From JBAZOO01 sp041648735 (GTDB lineage: Bacteria > Verrucomicrobiota > Lentisphaeria > Oligosphaerales > CAITYL01), in the NCBI GenBank assembly GCA_041648735.1, contig JBAZOO010000013.1, positions 1 through 64,000 of the forward strand: a DNA stretch of 64,000 bases, in the 5' to 3' direction. Of this stretch, positions 27,426-35,289 are shown piece after piece (position 1 is the first letter of the stretch; every line of letters begins with the position of its first letter). Both the position numbers and the translations under genes were made by a program. A model generated the notes under the pieces. It was not told the DNA's origin and made no database searches. It was given only the letters and a program-made list of their open reading frames with translations.

Positions 27426-27773
27426 TCAGAGTTTGCCGAGGAGCATGATGGCGATGATCAGGCCGTAGATGGCGATGCCTTCGGCGAGGCCGACGAAGAT
27501 GAGGACGCGGCCGGTCAGCTCCGGCTTTTCCGCCAGCACCCCCATGGCGGCGGCGCCGACCCGGGCGACGGCATAGGCGGCGGCGAGGCAGGCGACGGCC
27601 ATCACCGCGGCGATGGAAACGGCGATCCAGGCCCGGTCGCTGGCGGCGGCCGCCGTCACGGCCGCCGTCACGGCCGGTTCCGCCGGGGCCACCGCCGGCT
27701 GCGCCCGGGCCGCCGCGGCGGTTGCCAAGGCCAGCAGGGCCACGGCCCATCCGGTAATTTCACCATGTTTCAT
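27426..27773 (-). CDS. atpK: V/A-type ATPase proteolipid subunit K
   Basis: The 115-residue rotor-ring subunit. It has a hydrophobic N-terminal segment (about 8-25, possibly a signal peptide), an Ala-rich linker, then the standard two-helix hairpin (about 48-73 and 88-112). The ion-binding glutamate lies in helix two (FVGLAEGIAIYGLII). Many V-type K subunits have four helices; this one has a single hairpin plus an extra N-terminal segment. A GGAG site lies nine bases before the ATG. The nearly 300-base gap to subunit I is filled with AT-rich repeats. Confidence 0.9.
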   Translation of the reverse strand: MKHGEITGWAVALLALATAAAARAQPAVAPAEPAVTAAVTAAAASDRAWIAVSIAAVMAVACLAAAYAVARVGAAAMGVLAEKPELTGRVLIFVGLAEGIAIYGLIIAIMLLGKL

Positions 27774-27797
27774 GATTGGAGGCTCCTCTCTGGGTCA

Positions 27798-28045
27798 GTT
27801 TTTTTGTCCCCGAAACACCACGAAAGAATTCAAACCCTTTTTGCCCACGAATCCACACAAATCAACACGAATCAAAGCGCCAAACCGTTTTTGCCCACGA
27901 AACACACGAAACAAAGTGGCAAACCATTTTTGCCAACAAATCAAAACCCATAAAACCTTTTAACCACTAACTCTCGCCAATTGTCGCTAAAAATCGAAAA
28001 ATAAATTTTTCGTGTGGTTTCGTGTGTTTCGTGGGCTAAAAGATT
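27798..28045. repeat. AT-rich array of CACGAAACACACGAAA-type repeats
   Basis: At least three imperfect direct copies of TTTTTGCCCACGAA..CACACGAAAC on the plus strand (near 27801, 27838 and 27887) plus one inverted copy (TTTTTCGTGTGGTTTCGTGTGTTTCGTGGG, 28005-28034). The region is strikingly AT-rich compared with its surroundings and occupies almost the whole gap between subunits K and I. Related copies occur at 22258 and 26299. No coding capacity is supported. Confidence 0.65.
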
Positions 28046-28070
28046 TGTGGGGAAATTCTTCGCCCGGAAA

Positions 28071-30071
28071 TCAGGTGAGGCGGAAGGGGGCGTAGCGGGT
28101 GCCGTCGCCACTGAAGAACTTGCTGAAGAACTCGTAGTATTGCAGGCGCAGCCCCTGGATGGCGACGATCAGCCCCTCCAACAGGATGACGATGGCATTG
28201 CCGGCAATGGCGGTGAGGGCAACCCAGAGGCTGCCGCCCGGCAGCGCGTGGAGCATGTCGCCAACGGTGTAGATGACCAGGCACAAGGCCGCGTGGCTGA
28301 GGGCGAAGGCGCCGACGCGGATGAAGGAGACGGTGTTGCCGAGGAATGTAGTGACCGTCTCGAAAACTTCCATGAAGGCGATGAAGAGGACGGCGCCCCA
28401 CCCCTCTTCCGCCGGCGGCGCCCCGCCGGCCCGCCGCCGGTGGAGGAAGAGGCCGACGGGTTCGCGGAGGAAGATCAGCCCAAGCGGCAGCGCCAGCGCC
28501 AGTGCCGCCGCCCAGGCGGGCACGTCGCCCCGCCGCCAGGCCAGGACGCCGAGGGTGAGCGCGCCCCAGTAGAAGAGCAGGCCGAGCACGCCGGCCTTGT
28601 CGAAGATGCCGGCGGCGAATTGGCGGCGGCGGAAGTGGTTGAGGATGTTGAGGATCACGCCGGCGCTGAGGGTGAGCACGCCGATGCCGATGCCGGCGAG
28701 GAAGAGCCGCCCCGGCGAATGCAGCGGGGAGACGGTCCAGGTGTGGTGGAGCCAGCGGAATTGCTCATAGCCGAAAAGGCTGCCGTAAAGCAGGCCGAAG
28801 AGCATGGAGGCCAGACCGCCGAAGAGCAGGAAGGTGCCGGCCTTGCGGGTCGCCGGCCGGCTGCGCCGGGTCGCCAGCCCGGCGAGGGCGAGCACCAGCC
28901 CGTGGCCGAGGTCGCCGAACATGACGCCAAACATGAGGACGAAGCCAACCGCGAGCACGGGCGACGGCTCGATCTCGCTGTAGCGGGGCACGCCATAGAG
29001 CGCCACCAGCTCCTGGAACGGCTCAAGCCAGGCGGAGCGCTGGAACTCGACCGGCACCTTGGCGTCGCCATCACCCACCAGTTCCGCCGCCGTGGGGGGT
29101 GCGAACTCCGCCAGCGCCAGGCCGTCGGTGGCCTCGCGCACCAGCCGTTCGGCATCCGCCCGGCGGGCGGCGGGAATCCAGCCGGCGACGCAGACCAGTT
29201 CGCTGAGGGCGCCGAACTGCTCCTGGGCGTGCAGTTCAGCCAGGCGCGACTTCAGCCGCCAGCAGAGGCTTTCGAGGCTGGGGCGCGAGGCCGCTGCCAG
29301 CTCGCGGATGCGTTCGCGATGGTGCTCCAGCTCCAGGAGCAACTCGCCCAGCCGGCCCCGGAGCTGGGCCTGCGCCTCGGCGCCCGTCCCGGCCAGGTCG
29401 GGAGGCAGGGGCTCGGGGCGGAAGCCGGCCTTGGCCAATTCCGCGTCCACGGCGAAACGCTGGGCCCGGGGCGCCACGGCCAGCAGGCGCAGGGCAGTGC
29501 CGTCGGGCGTCTCCTCCTGGAGCAGCAAGGCCCGGCCGGCCAGGCGGGCGGCGACGGGGACGGCGGCCTGCAAGGGGAGCTGGCCGAAGACGACATGAAG
29601 GTGGGCGAGCTGGCGCAGCTCCGGGAGCGGCACGTCCCGCAGGAAGGGATTGGCGTTGAGCAGTTCCACGCTCTTGACGAGCAGGCCGGACTCCTGGAGG
29701 AGGGCGCCGGCGGCCGCCGCTTCGGCGTGGCAGGCCGGTTCGAGGCGGGCGAGCAGCGCTTCGTCCGCCGCCTCGACCGCGGCCGCCGCCGGCGCCAGCC
29801 CCGTTTCCGCGCCGGGCGCGGCGGCGGGCGGCGGCGCGTCCGGCTCCCGCAGTTCGAGGCGGCCGAAGAGGTCGCGGCAGCGTTGCAGCCGGGCTTCCAG
29901 CCGTTTCCGGTCATCGCCCCGGCTGACCTGTTGCAGGAGGTGCTCCGGCGACTGGGCGGGGGCGGAGACGAGGTGGACGAAGCCGGAGCGGCCAAGGCTG
30001 CGGGTGAGCGCGTCCACATGCCGTGGCAGGACCAGCACCGTCAACTTGAGCATGGGCACCGGTTTGAACAT
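28071..30071 (-). CDS. atpI: V/A-type ATPase membrane subunit I (a-subunit)
   Basis: Subunit I forms the proton or sodium path against the K ring and holds the peripheral stalk. The 666 residues split into a soluble helical N-terminal half (MLKLTVLVLPRHVDALTRSLGRSGFVHL at the start; long coiled regions to about residue 345) and a membrane half (about 355-650) with seven to eight helices. Conserved pieces include VALYGVPRYSEIEPSPVLAVGFVLMFGVMFGDLGHG, and FVRVGAFAL-like SFIRVGAFALSHAALCLVIY with the critical Arg. ATG 30071 has AGGAG upstream. A 330-base gap with repeats separates it from subunit C. Confidence 0.92.
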   Translation of the reverse strand: MFKPVPMLKLTVLVLPRHVDALTRSLGRSGFVHLVSAPAQSPEHLLQQVSRGDDRKRLEARLQRCRDLFGRLELREPDAPPPAAAPGAETGLAPAAAAVEAADEALLARLEPACHAEAAAAGALLQESGLLVKSVELLNANPFLRDVPLPELRQLAHLHVVFGQLPLQAAVPVAARLAGRALLLQEETPDGTALRLLAVAPRAQRFAVDAELAKAGFRPEPLPPDLAGTGAEAQAQLRGRLGELLLELEHHRERIRELAAASRPSLESLCWRLKSRLAELHAQEQFGALSELVCVAGWIPAARRADAERLVREATDGLALAEFAPPTAAELVGDGDAKVPVEFQRSAWLEPFQELVALYGVPRYSEIEPSPVLAVGFVLMFGVMFGDLGHGLVLALAGLATRRSRPATRKAGTFLLFGGLASMLFGLLYGSLFGYEQFRWLHHTWTVSPLHSPGRLFLAGIGIGVLTLSAGVILNILNHFRRRQFAAGIFDKAGVLGLLFYWGALTLGVLAWRRGDVPAWAAALALALPLGLIFLREPVGLFLHRRRAGGAPPAEEGWGAVLFIAFMEVFETVTTFLGNTVSFIRVGAFALSHAALCLVIYTVGDMLHALPGGSLWVALTAIAGNAIVILLEGLIVAIQGLRLQYYEFFSKFFSGDGTRYAPFRLT

Positions 30072-30401
30072 GGCATCTCCTGGGCCGGCGGGGCCTTCCC
30101 CTCCAGCCCATGATCCTCGAACGGGGTCAGGGTCACAGTTCTGGCGGCAGCGACTGGCGGAAACGTAGCGCGGCAAGCGGCAAATGGAATTCGCGCTCGA
30201 AACTCGCGCCGGCCGCCGGACCTGCCGGACCTGCCGTCCAGGCAACCCTCGCAGGGCGGGAGACCTGCCGTCGGACCTGCCGTCCAGGCAACCCTCGCAG
30301 GGCGGGAGACCTGCTGTTCAAGGGAGTCATTGGGTCACTGAGTCAGGAATTGCTGGCCGTGGCTTTTCGGGTGTGGCGCCGGGGAGGGTGCCACCGACTT
30401 T
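30072..30401. other. Intergenic, 330 bases inside the ATPase operon, with repeats
   Basis: It holds a two-copy 46-bp tandem repeat (listed separately). It also has GGGGTCAGGGTCACAG near 30124-30139. No gene is supported. Its size is unusual for a gap inside an ATPase operon. Confidence 0.5.
30227..30318. repeat. 46-bp tandem repeat, two copies
   Basis: Copies at 30227-30272 and 30273-30318 begin GGACCTGCCGTCCAGGCAAC and contain CTCGCAGGGCGGGAGACCTG. They differ by only one or two bases at the end of the second copy. The unit contains self-complementary GACCTGCCGTC/GACGGCAGGTC pieces that could fold. A further fragment occurs at 12305-12327. Confidence 0.75.
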
Positions 30402-31445
30402 CTAGTCCAGGCAGAGCAGCAGGGCGCGGAGTTCGGCCGGCTCCAGGTGGAAGCGCAGCCCCTCGAACAGCCGGCAGAGGTTGCGCCATTCCATCTGGCG
30501 CAGGAGCGGATAGGCGGCGGCGGCGCTGCCGGGGGCGGCGAAATCGTTGAACCAGCGGCAGGCGCGCCGGTAGAGCCCGGCCCAGAGCTGGTTTTCCCGG
30601 TGGTGGAGCGGCTCCGCCCAGACCGGGGCCAGTTGCGCCCGCGGGGCGGCCGGCAGCGCCGCCAGGAACCGTTCGGGCGGCAGCGTCGCGTCGCTCAGCA
30701 GCGCCAGCGTCCCGTTCCCGCCGCGGGCCAGGCTGCCGACGGGCGCCAGGAGCGGGCGCACCTGGCCGGCGGGGAGGCGGTAGACCTCGCGGTTGCGCAG
30801 CAGCAGCACCAGGTTGAAGAGGTCGCCGATGCCGGCGGCGAGGTCGGTGGCGGCGGGGCGCATGGGCGGCGGCAGGGTGGTGGCACACGTCGCCAAGGTT
30901 TCATGGAAGAGGGTGTCGAGGCGGGTGGAAGCGGCGAAGAGGTCCGGCTGCCGGTCGAACGCCGCGAGCACGGGGACGGCCCCGGCGGTGAACGGGGTGG
31001 GCGGCAGCCAGGGCGCGGCGGCGGCCAGGGCGGGGGCCGCCAGGAAGCGGGCCGTGTCCAGTGGCGGGATGCCGGGGCCGTCGAGGAGGAGGAAGGCCAG
31101 CTCGCCTTCCGGCTGGGGCTGGAGCCGCTGGCGGAGGAGGGTCTTCAGGTTTTCCAGGAAGAGGCGGCCGGTGAAGCAGCGGAACCAGGCGGCGGCGGGG
31201 GAGGCGCCCCCGGCCTCGCCGGCCATGGCCTCCAGTTCGGCGGCGAGTTGCAGCGTGAGCTGCTTCTGGATCTCGGCGGGGCGGGCGATATCGATCTCGC
31301 GGCCGGCCAAGGTGCGGGCCAAGGCGGGAATGCCCGAATCGAGCAGGGCCCGCAATTCCGGGCCACGCACGGCCTGGCTCCAGCGGGCGTGCAGCCGGGC
31401 GGCCAGATAATCGAAGTCGGTGGCGCCATCCACATGCCGGCTCAT
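30402..31445 (-). CDS. V/A-type ATPase subunit C-like protein
   Basis: A 347-residue, largely helical, Ala/Leu/Arg-rich protein with no signal peptide or membrane helix. Its place between the stalk gene and subunit I, its size and its character fit subunit C (the d-type cap linking the central stalk to the K ring). FDYLAARLHARWSQAV at the start and the RNREVYRLPAGQVRPLL segment resemble the family only weakly. The ATG overlaps the previous stop (ATGA), which supports co-translation. It could instead be a divergent lineage-specific ATPase component, as in chlamydial operons. Confidence 0.65.
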   Translation of the reverse strand: MSRHVDGATDFDYLAARLHARWSQAVRGPELRALLDSGIPALARTLAGREIDIARPAEIQKQLTLQLAAELEAMAGEAGGASPAAAWFRCFTGRLFLENLKTLLRQRLQPQPEGELAFLLLDGPGIPPLDTARFLAAPALAAAAPWLPPTPFTAGAVPVLAAFDRQPDLFAASTRLDTLFHETLATCATTLPPPMRPAATDLAAGIGDLFNLVLLLRNREVYRLPAGQVRPLLAPVGSLARGGNGTLALLSDATLPPERFLAALPAAPRAQLAPVWAEPLHHRENQLWAGLYRRACRWFNDFAAPGSAAAAYPLLRQMEWRNLCRLFEGLRFHLEPAELRALLLCLD

Positions 31446-31774
31446 GGCCGCTCCGCCCCCCCGGCCCCCGCCAGGAACAACTCCACCGCGGCGGCCACCG
31501 TGGCCGGCCGACGGCCCAGCCATTCCCGTTCCGTGGCATCGAGGACGGCGGCGATCCGCGCCAGCCCGCGGCCGCGTTCGGCTTCGGCGGCGGCGACCCG
31601 TTTTTGGATCTCTTCCTGGGCGGCCGCCGCGGCCGCCGCCCGGGAGCGCTCCGCAAGGGCTTGGGCCTCACGCCGCCCGGTGGCCAGCGCCGTGGCCGCT
31701 TCCGCCTCCGCCGCCTTGAGCCGCGCCGCCGCCTCGCGCTCCACCGCCAGCATCCGTTTCAGCAAGTCGTCCAT
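31442..31774 (-). CDS. V/A-type ATPase G/H-like peripheral stalk subunit
   Basis: A 110-residue, almost wholly helical protein: MDDLLKRMLAVEREAAARLKAAEAEAATAL, then a long Ala/Glu/Arg run with heptad character. This matches the short coiled-coil partner of subunit E (archaeal H or eukaryotic G). It sits immediately upstream of and overlaps the subunit C-like gene by four bases. Low sequence complexity limits certainty. Confidence 0.7.
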   Translation of the reverse strand: MDDLLKRMLAVEREAAARLKAAEAEAATALATGRREAQALAERSRAAAAAAAQEEIQKRVAAAEAERGRGLARIAAVLDATEREWLGRRPATVAAAVELFLAGAGGAERP

Positions 31775-31817
31775 GCGCCCTCGCATCCTCTGCCCGCCGG
31801 CGCCGGGAACGCCGGCG

Positions 31818-32270
31818 TCATTCCTCCTCCCGGATCACCTTCAGCACCGCCTCCGGCGACTCCGCCCGGCGCAGGCGCATGAGGAAGTCGGGAATGGAAA
31901 AGAGGCGGCTGATCTCCGCCAGCGCCTCGATGTGCGGGCCGGGATTGCCCATCTCCGCCAGCACCGTCAGCACCACGTAGACCGGCTCGCCATCCAGCGA
32001 GTCATAATCAATGCCGGCCTTGGAGACGCCGAGGGCGAGCAGCAGCCCCTTGGCCTCGCGCACCTTGCCGTGCGGCAGCGCCAGGCCGCGGGAAATGCCG
32101 GTGCTCATCTTCGCCTCGCGCTCCCGCAGGGCCGTCAGCGCCGCTTCCCGGTCCGCCAGCAGCCCGTTGTCCACGAAGAGCTGGATCATTTCCTCGAACA
32201 GCTCATCCTTTTCCGTGCTCTCCAAGCCGACCTTGACCAGCGCCGGCCGCAACTGTTCCGAAATTTTCAT
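31818..32270 (-). CDS. PTS IIA domain protein, PtsN/fructose type
   Basis: A 150-residue stand-alone PTS EIIA domain of the fructose/mannitol/Ntr type. The phosphorylated histidine lies in GLALPHGKV (about residue 66). Other family pieces are the LFEEMIQLFVDNGLLADREAALTALREREAKMSTGI opening and VYVVLTVLAEMGNPGPHIEALAEISRLF. No transport domains are attached, so a regulatory role is more likely than sugar uptake. The start at 32270 is preferred. The gene lies 43 bases before the ATPase stalk gene and appears to lead that operon, which hints at a link between phosphotransfer state and the ATPase; this is inference. Confidence 0.85.
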   Translation of the reverse strand: MKISEQLRPALVKVGLESTEKDELFEEMIQLFVDNGLLADREAALTALREREAKMSTGISRGLALPHGKVREAKGLLLALGVSKAGIDYDSLDGEPVYVVLTVLAEMGNPGPHIEALAEISRLFSIPDFLMRLRRAESPEAVLKVIREEE

Positions 32271-32336
32271 GCCCGCTTCGATCCTCCGTGCCCGCGCACC
32301 CATTTGAACAATGAAGGGACAAGGGTCTGTGGAGCG

Positions 32337-32365
32337 TAATGTAGATACCCCCCCCGCAAACTACA
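32337..32365 (-). promoter_or_regulatory. Putative promoter of the PTS IIA / V-ATPase operon
   Basis: On the minus strand TTGTAG and TACATT are about 17 bases apart, followed by ACGC. It lies about 65-95 bases before the PTS IIA-like start. The TACATTACGC string matches that of the GH20-like promoter. Confidence 0.45.
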
Positions 32366-32513
32366 AGACCCCGGCCACCGGCGAGCGCGCTTTTCCGGAC
32401 ATTGGCTGCCGCCACCCCCGCGGCAGCCCCCAGAAGGAAACGAAACCGCCGGGAGGAGCCAGGCAGGCACGTCACAAAGCCGGCACGCGCCCCGCTGCAA
32501 GGGCGCCGGCGGC

Positions 32514-33332
32514 TCAGGCGAGTTCGGCGGCGGCGAAGCGGACGGCGTTCGCGAAGAGCTGGAGGCCAAGCCCCTTTTCCGGCAGCACGCCGTTGAGCTT
32601 CTGCCGCGGCCACTGCGGATGGTTGAAGGGGGAGAGGTAGGCTTCGGGGTGCGGCATCAGGCCGAAGATGCGGCCGCTGGGGTCGCAGATGCCGGCGATG
32701 GCGTTCGCCGAGCCGTTGGGGTTCTCGGGGAAGCTCCCGGCCGGCTCGCCGGTCTCCGGGCTGGCATAGCGCAGGCAGACCAGGTTTTGGGCTTCAAGCT
32801 GCTGGAGCGTGGCCGCGTCCATCGCCACGAAGCGCCCTTCGCCGTGGCGGATCGGCAGCGGCAGCAGGTCAAGCCCCTGGGTGAAGACGCAAGGGGACGC
32901 GGAGTTGGCCTTGAGCATGACCCAGGCGTCGCGGAAGACGCCTTGGCGGTTCTGGGCCAGGGCGACCTGCTGCTCGAAGAGGCGGCCGCCGAGGGCGGGG
33001 ACCAGGCCGAGGCGGGTGAGGGTCTGGAAGCCGTTGCAGATGCCGATGACCAGCTTGCCGGCCTTGACGAAGGCTTCCAGCGGGCCGCGCAGCCGATGCT
33101 TGAGGCGGTTGGCGAAGACGGTGCCGGCCCCGAGGTGGTCGCCGAAGGAGAAGCCGCCAATGAAGGCGAGGATGTGGAACTCCGCCAGCTCCGCATGGCC
33201 GTCGAGCAGGTCGTTGAGATGGACCAGGGCGGGGGTGGCGCCGGCCGCGCGGAACGCCGCCGCCGTCTCCTTTTCGCAGTTCAACCCGAACCCGGTGATG
33301 ACCAGCGCCTTGACCGCCGAAAGAGTCGCCAT
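32514..33332 (-). CDS. purQ: Phosphoribosylformylglycinamidine synthase, glutaminase subunit
   Basis: PurQ releases ammonia from glutamine for the FGAM synthase step of purine synthesis. The 272 residues carry a class I amidotransferase fold: VKALVITGFGLNCEKETAAAF at the start, FIGGFSFGDHLGAG, the nucleophile Cys in IGICNGFQTL (about residue 95), and the His-Glu pair in LMPHPEAYLSPF. It is longer than the 220-230-residue Bacillus type and resembles the longer stand-alone form. purL and purS are not in the window. The start at 33332 (MATLSAVKALV) is preferred to much longer upstream frames. Confidence 0.93.
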   Translation of the reverse strand: MATLSAVKALVITGFGLNCEKETAAAFRAAGATPALVHLNDLLDGHAELAEFHILAFIGGFSFGDHLGAGTVFANRLKHRLRGPLEAFVKAGKLVIGICNGFQTLTRLGLVPALGGRLFEQQVALAQNRQGVFRDAWVMLKANSASPCVFTQGLDLLPLPIRHGEGRFVAMDAATLQQLEAQNLVCLRYASPETGEPAGSFPENPNGSANAIAGICDPSGRIFGLMPHPEAYLSPFNHPQWPRQKLNGVLPEKGLGLQLFANAVRFAAAELA

Positions 33333-33377
33333 GGTGGAATCCCGTTCTGCCGGCGTCGACCGCCAGCGGAAAAAGGG

Positions 33378-33407
33378 ATAATGTGGCACGGCCGCCACCG
33401 GATGCAA
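33378..33407 (-). promoter_or_regulatory. Putative purQ promoter
   Basis: On the minus strand TTGCAT (33407-33402), an 18-base spacer and CATTAT (33383-33378), about 45 bases before the purQ ATG. Confidence 0.45.
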
Positions 33408-33503
33408 CCCGCGGAACCAGGCCGCGCCGGCGCGGGTCGAACGGACGATGGGAAGGGGGGCCGGGAGGCGGAGGGATGGGTGGCAAACCGCGGGAGGGCG
33501 CTC

Positions 33504-34085
33504 ATGGACCGACGGGGCTGGATTCCAATCTTGGCCGGGCTGGAAATGGGGCTGGCGCTGGCGGCGCCCGGCGGGGGCGGGCCGCCGGGGGGTGCCTTGG
33601 CGTTCACCATGGCCGACATTGACGGCCAGGCCGTTGACCTGGCCACCTACCAGGGCAAGGTGGTGATGATCGTCAACGTCGCCAGCAAATGCGGGTTCAC
33701 CCCCCAGTACGCCGGCTTGCAGAAGCTCTACGAGACCTACCAGGACCGCGGCTTCGTGATCCTCGGCTTCCCGGCCAACGATTTCATGTGGCAAGAGCCG
33801 GGGACGGACGCCGAGATCAAGCGGTTCTGCACCCTCAAGTACAACGTCACCTTCCCGATGTTCGCCAAGATCTCCGTGCGCGGCAAGGGCATCCATCCGC
33901 TCTACCAGTTCCTGACGGCGCAGCCGACCGCGCCGGAGGGGCCGGGCAAGATCTCCTGGAACTTCAACAAGTTCCTGCTCGACCGCGACGGGAAGGCCGT
34001 CCACCGCTTCGGCTCGCGCACCGACCCGCTGGATCCCAAGGTGACGGCGGCGGTGGAGGCGCTGCTGGCGGCGCCGGCGGAGTGA
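33504..34085 (+). CDS. Glutathione peroxidase family thiol peroxidase, probably exported
   Basis: A 193-residue peroxidase of the GPx family. The peroxidatic cysteine (not selenocysteine) sits in NVASKCGFTPQY (about residue 64). The other members of the catalytic tetrad are present: Gln in MWQEPGTD, and Trp and Asn in WNFNKFL. The first 25 residues (MDRRGWIPILAGLEMGLALAAPG) look like a signal peptide, so it may act outside the cytoplasm. A GGGAGGG site lies six bases before the ATG. It is divergent from purQ. Bacterial relatives usually take reducing power from thioredoxin. Confidence 0.9.
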   Translation: MDRRGWIPILAGLEMGLALAAPGGGGPPGGALAFTMADIDGQAVDLATYQGKVVMIVNVASKCGFTPQYAGLQKLYETYQDRGFVILGFPANDFMWQEPGTDAEIKRFCTLKYNVTFPMFAKISVRGKGIHPLYQFLTAQPTAPEGPGKISWNFNKFLLDRDGKAVHRFGSRTDPLDPKVTAAVEALLAAPAE

Positions 34086-34210
34086 GGGCGGGGCGGGGAG
34101 GAGGCGGTGGGAAGGGTAGCGGGGACGGGGCCTCCACTTTCTTGGCAGCACGGGAACGTGGCACGGGCATTCCTGTCTGTGGGCTTGGGATGGCGGCGGC
34201 CGTTGCCCGC

Positions 34211-34274
34211 GAGTTTCAGGTTTCGAGCGGGATCGCGCATTGTCACCTCTCCCGAAGCCACCTGTCCCCAAGCC
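34211..34274. repeat. Degenerate copy of the GGGGACAGG-bracketed element
   Basis: GAGTTTCAGGTTTCGAGCG followed by CACCTGTCCCCAAGCC (34257-34272) resembles the core and right end of the 118-bp units at 38.4-38.8 kb. It lies in the gap before the Nif3-like gene. Confidence 0.45.
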
Positions 34275-34344
34275 AAGAGCGGAAATCGGGCCTATACTTC
34301 CTTCCAGCGGTCCGCCCCGTCCCCGACTCTGAAGGAGGCCCCCG

Positions 34345-35106
34345 ATGGTGATTCCGCTCACGGAACTGGTTGCCCACCTGGATGCGTACCTGCGGCTGCC
34401 CGGCTGCCAGGACAGCTCCCACAACGGCCTGCAAGTGGAGGGGCGCCCGACCGTGCGCAAAATTGTCGCCGGCGTCGATGCCAGCCTGGAGCTGTTCGAG
34501 CGGGCGGCGGCGGCGGCGGCCGACCTGGTGCTGGTGCATCACGGCCTGAGCTGGAAGGACAGCCTCAAGCAGCTTCGGGGGCTGACGGCGCGCCGGCTGG
34601 AACTGCTGTTCAGCAACGGCATCTCCCTCTACGCCAGCCACCTGCCGCTGGACGCCCACCCGGAGGCCGGCAACAACGCCCGGCTCGCCGACCGGCTCGG
34701 GCTGGCCGGCCGCCGCCCCTTCTTCACCTATGGCGGCGTGCCCATCGGCGTCGTCGGCACCTTGCCCCGGCCGCTGACCGCCCCGGAGCTGGCGGCACGC
34801 CTGGAACGGGAACTCGCCACCCGCTGCCTGGTCATCCCCGGCCGCGCCGGCGAACTCCGCACGCTCGGCGTCGTCTCGGGCGGCGCGGGCGACGCCGCGG
34901 AGGAGGCCGCCGCCGCCGGCTGCGACGCCCTGGTCACCGGCGAGATCACCCACAGCCACATCCATCTCTTCCGCGAGACCGGCCTGACCGGGATTGCCGC
35001 CGGCCATTACGCCACCGAGACCCTGGGCGTCCGCGCCCTGCTGGAGCGGCTCACCCGCACCTTCGCCCTTCCCGGCGAGTTCATTGACCTCCCCACCGGC
35101 CTCTGA
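34345..35106 (+). CDS. Nif3-like dinuclear metal center protein (DUF34/NIF3 family)
   Basis: A 253-residue member of the NIF3/YbgI family, which forms hexamers with a two-metal site. Metal ligands are visible: LVLVHHGLSW (HH near residue 69), YASHLPLDAHPEAGNN (about 97-106), and the C-terminal IAAGHYATETLG with His and Glu. GLQVEG near the start is also typical. Some relatives act as GTP cyclohydrolase I type 2 or as chaperone-like metal proteins; the role here is not known. A GGAGG site six bases before the ATG fixes the start. Confidence 0.9.
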   Translation: MVIPLTELVAHLDAYLRLPGCQDSSHNGLQVEGRPTVRKIVAGVDASLELFERAAAAAADLVLVHHGLSWKDSLKQLRGLTARRLELLFSNGISLYASHLPLDAHPEAGNNARLADRLGLAGRRPFFTYGGVPIGVVGTLPRPLTAPELAARLERELATRCLVIPGRAGELRTLGVVSGGAGDAAEEAAAAGCDALVTGEITHSHIHLFRETGLTGIAAGHYATETLGVRALLERLTRTFALPGEFIDLPTGL

Positions 35107-35179
35107 CTTTGGGCTGGACTTTCCCACGGCGTGACAGGCGGGCCGACGCTGGCTCATAGTTTTTTAGCAAACCTGCGAC

Positions 35180-35207
35180 TTGATTGTTTTCGCAAAAGGC
35201 TTATAAT
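35180..35207 (+). promoter_or_regulatory. Strong sigma-70-type promoter of the PEP-CTERM gene
   Basis: TTGATT (35180-35185), a 16-base spacer and a perfect TATAAT (35202-35207). The start codon follows 83 bases downstream, leaving a long 5' leader. Confidence 0.65.
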
Positions 35208-35289
35208 GATGTTTCATGAGGTTGCGTCCATGGCTGGGTGGACCCTCAGTTGGCTTTCTGGGAAATGGTTTTGCACCGGGAGTGAATCA

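Noticed and set aside
33504..34085. Selenocysteine-containing glutathione peroxidase
   Set aside because: The catalytic codon is an ordinary Cys codon in SKCGFT; no in-frame TGA is needed.
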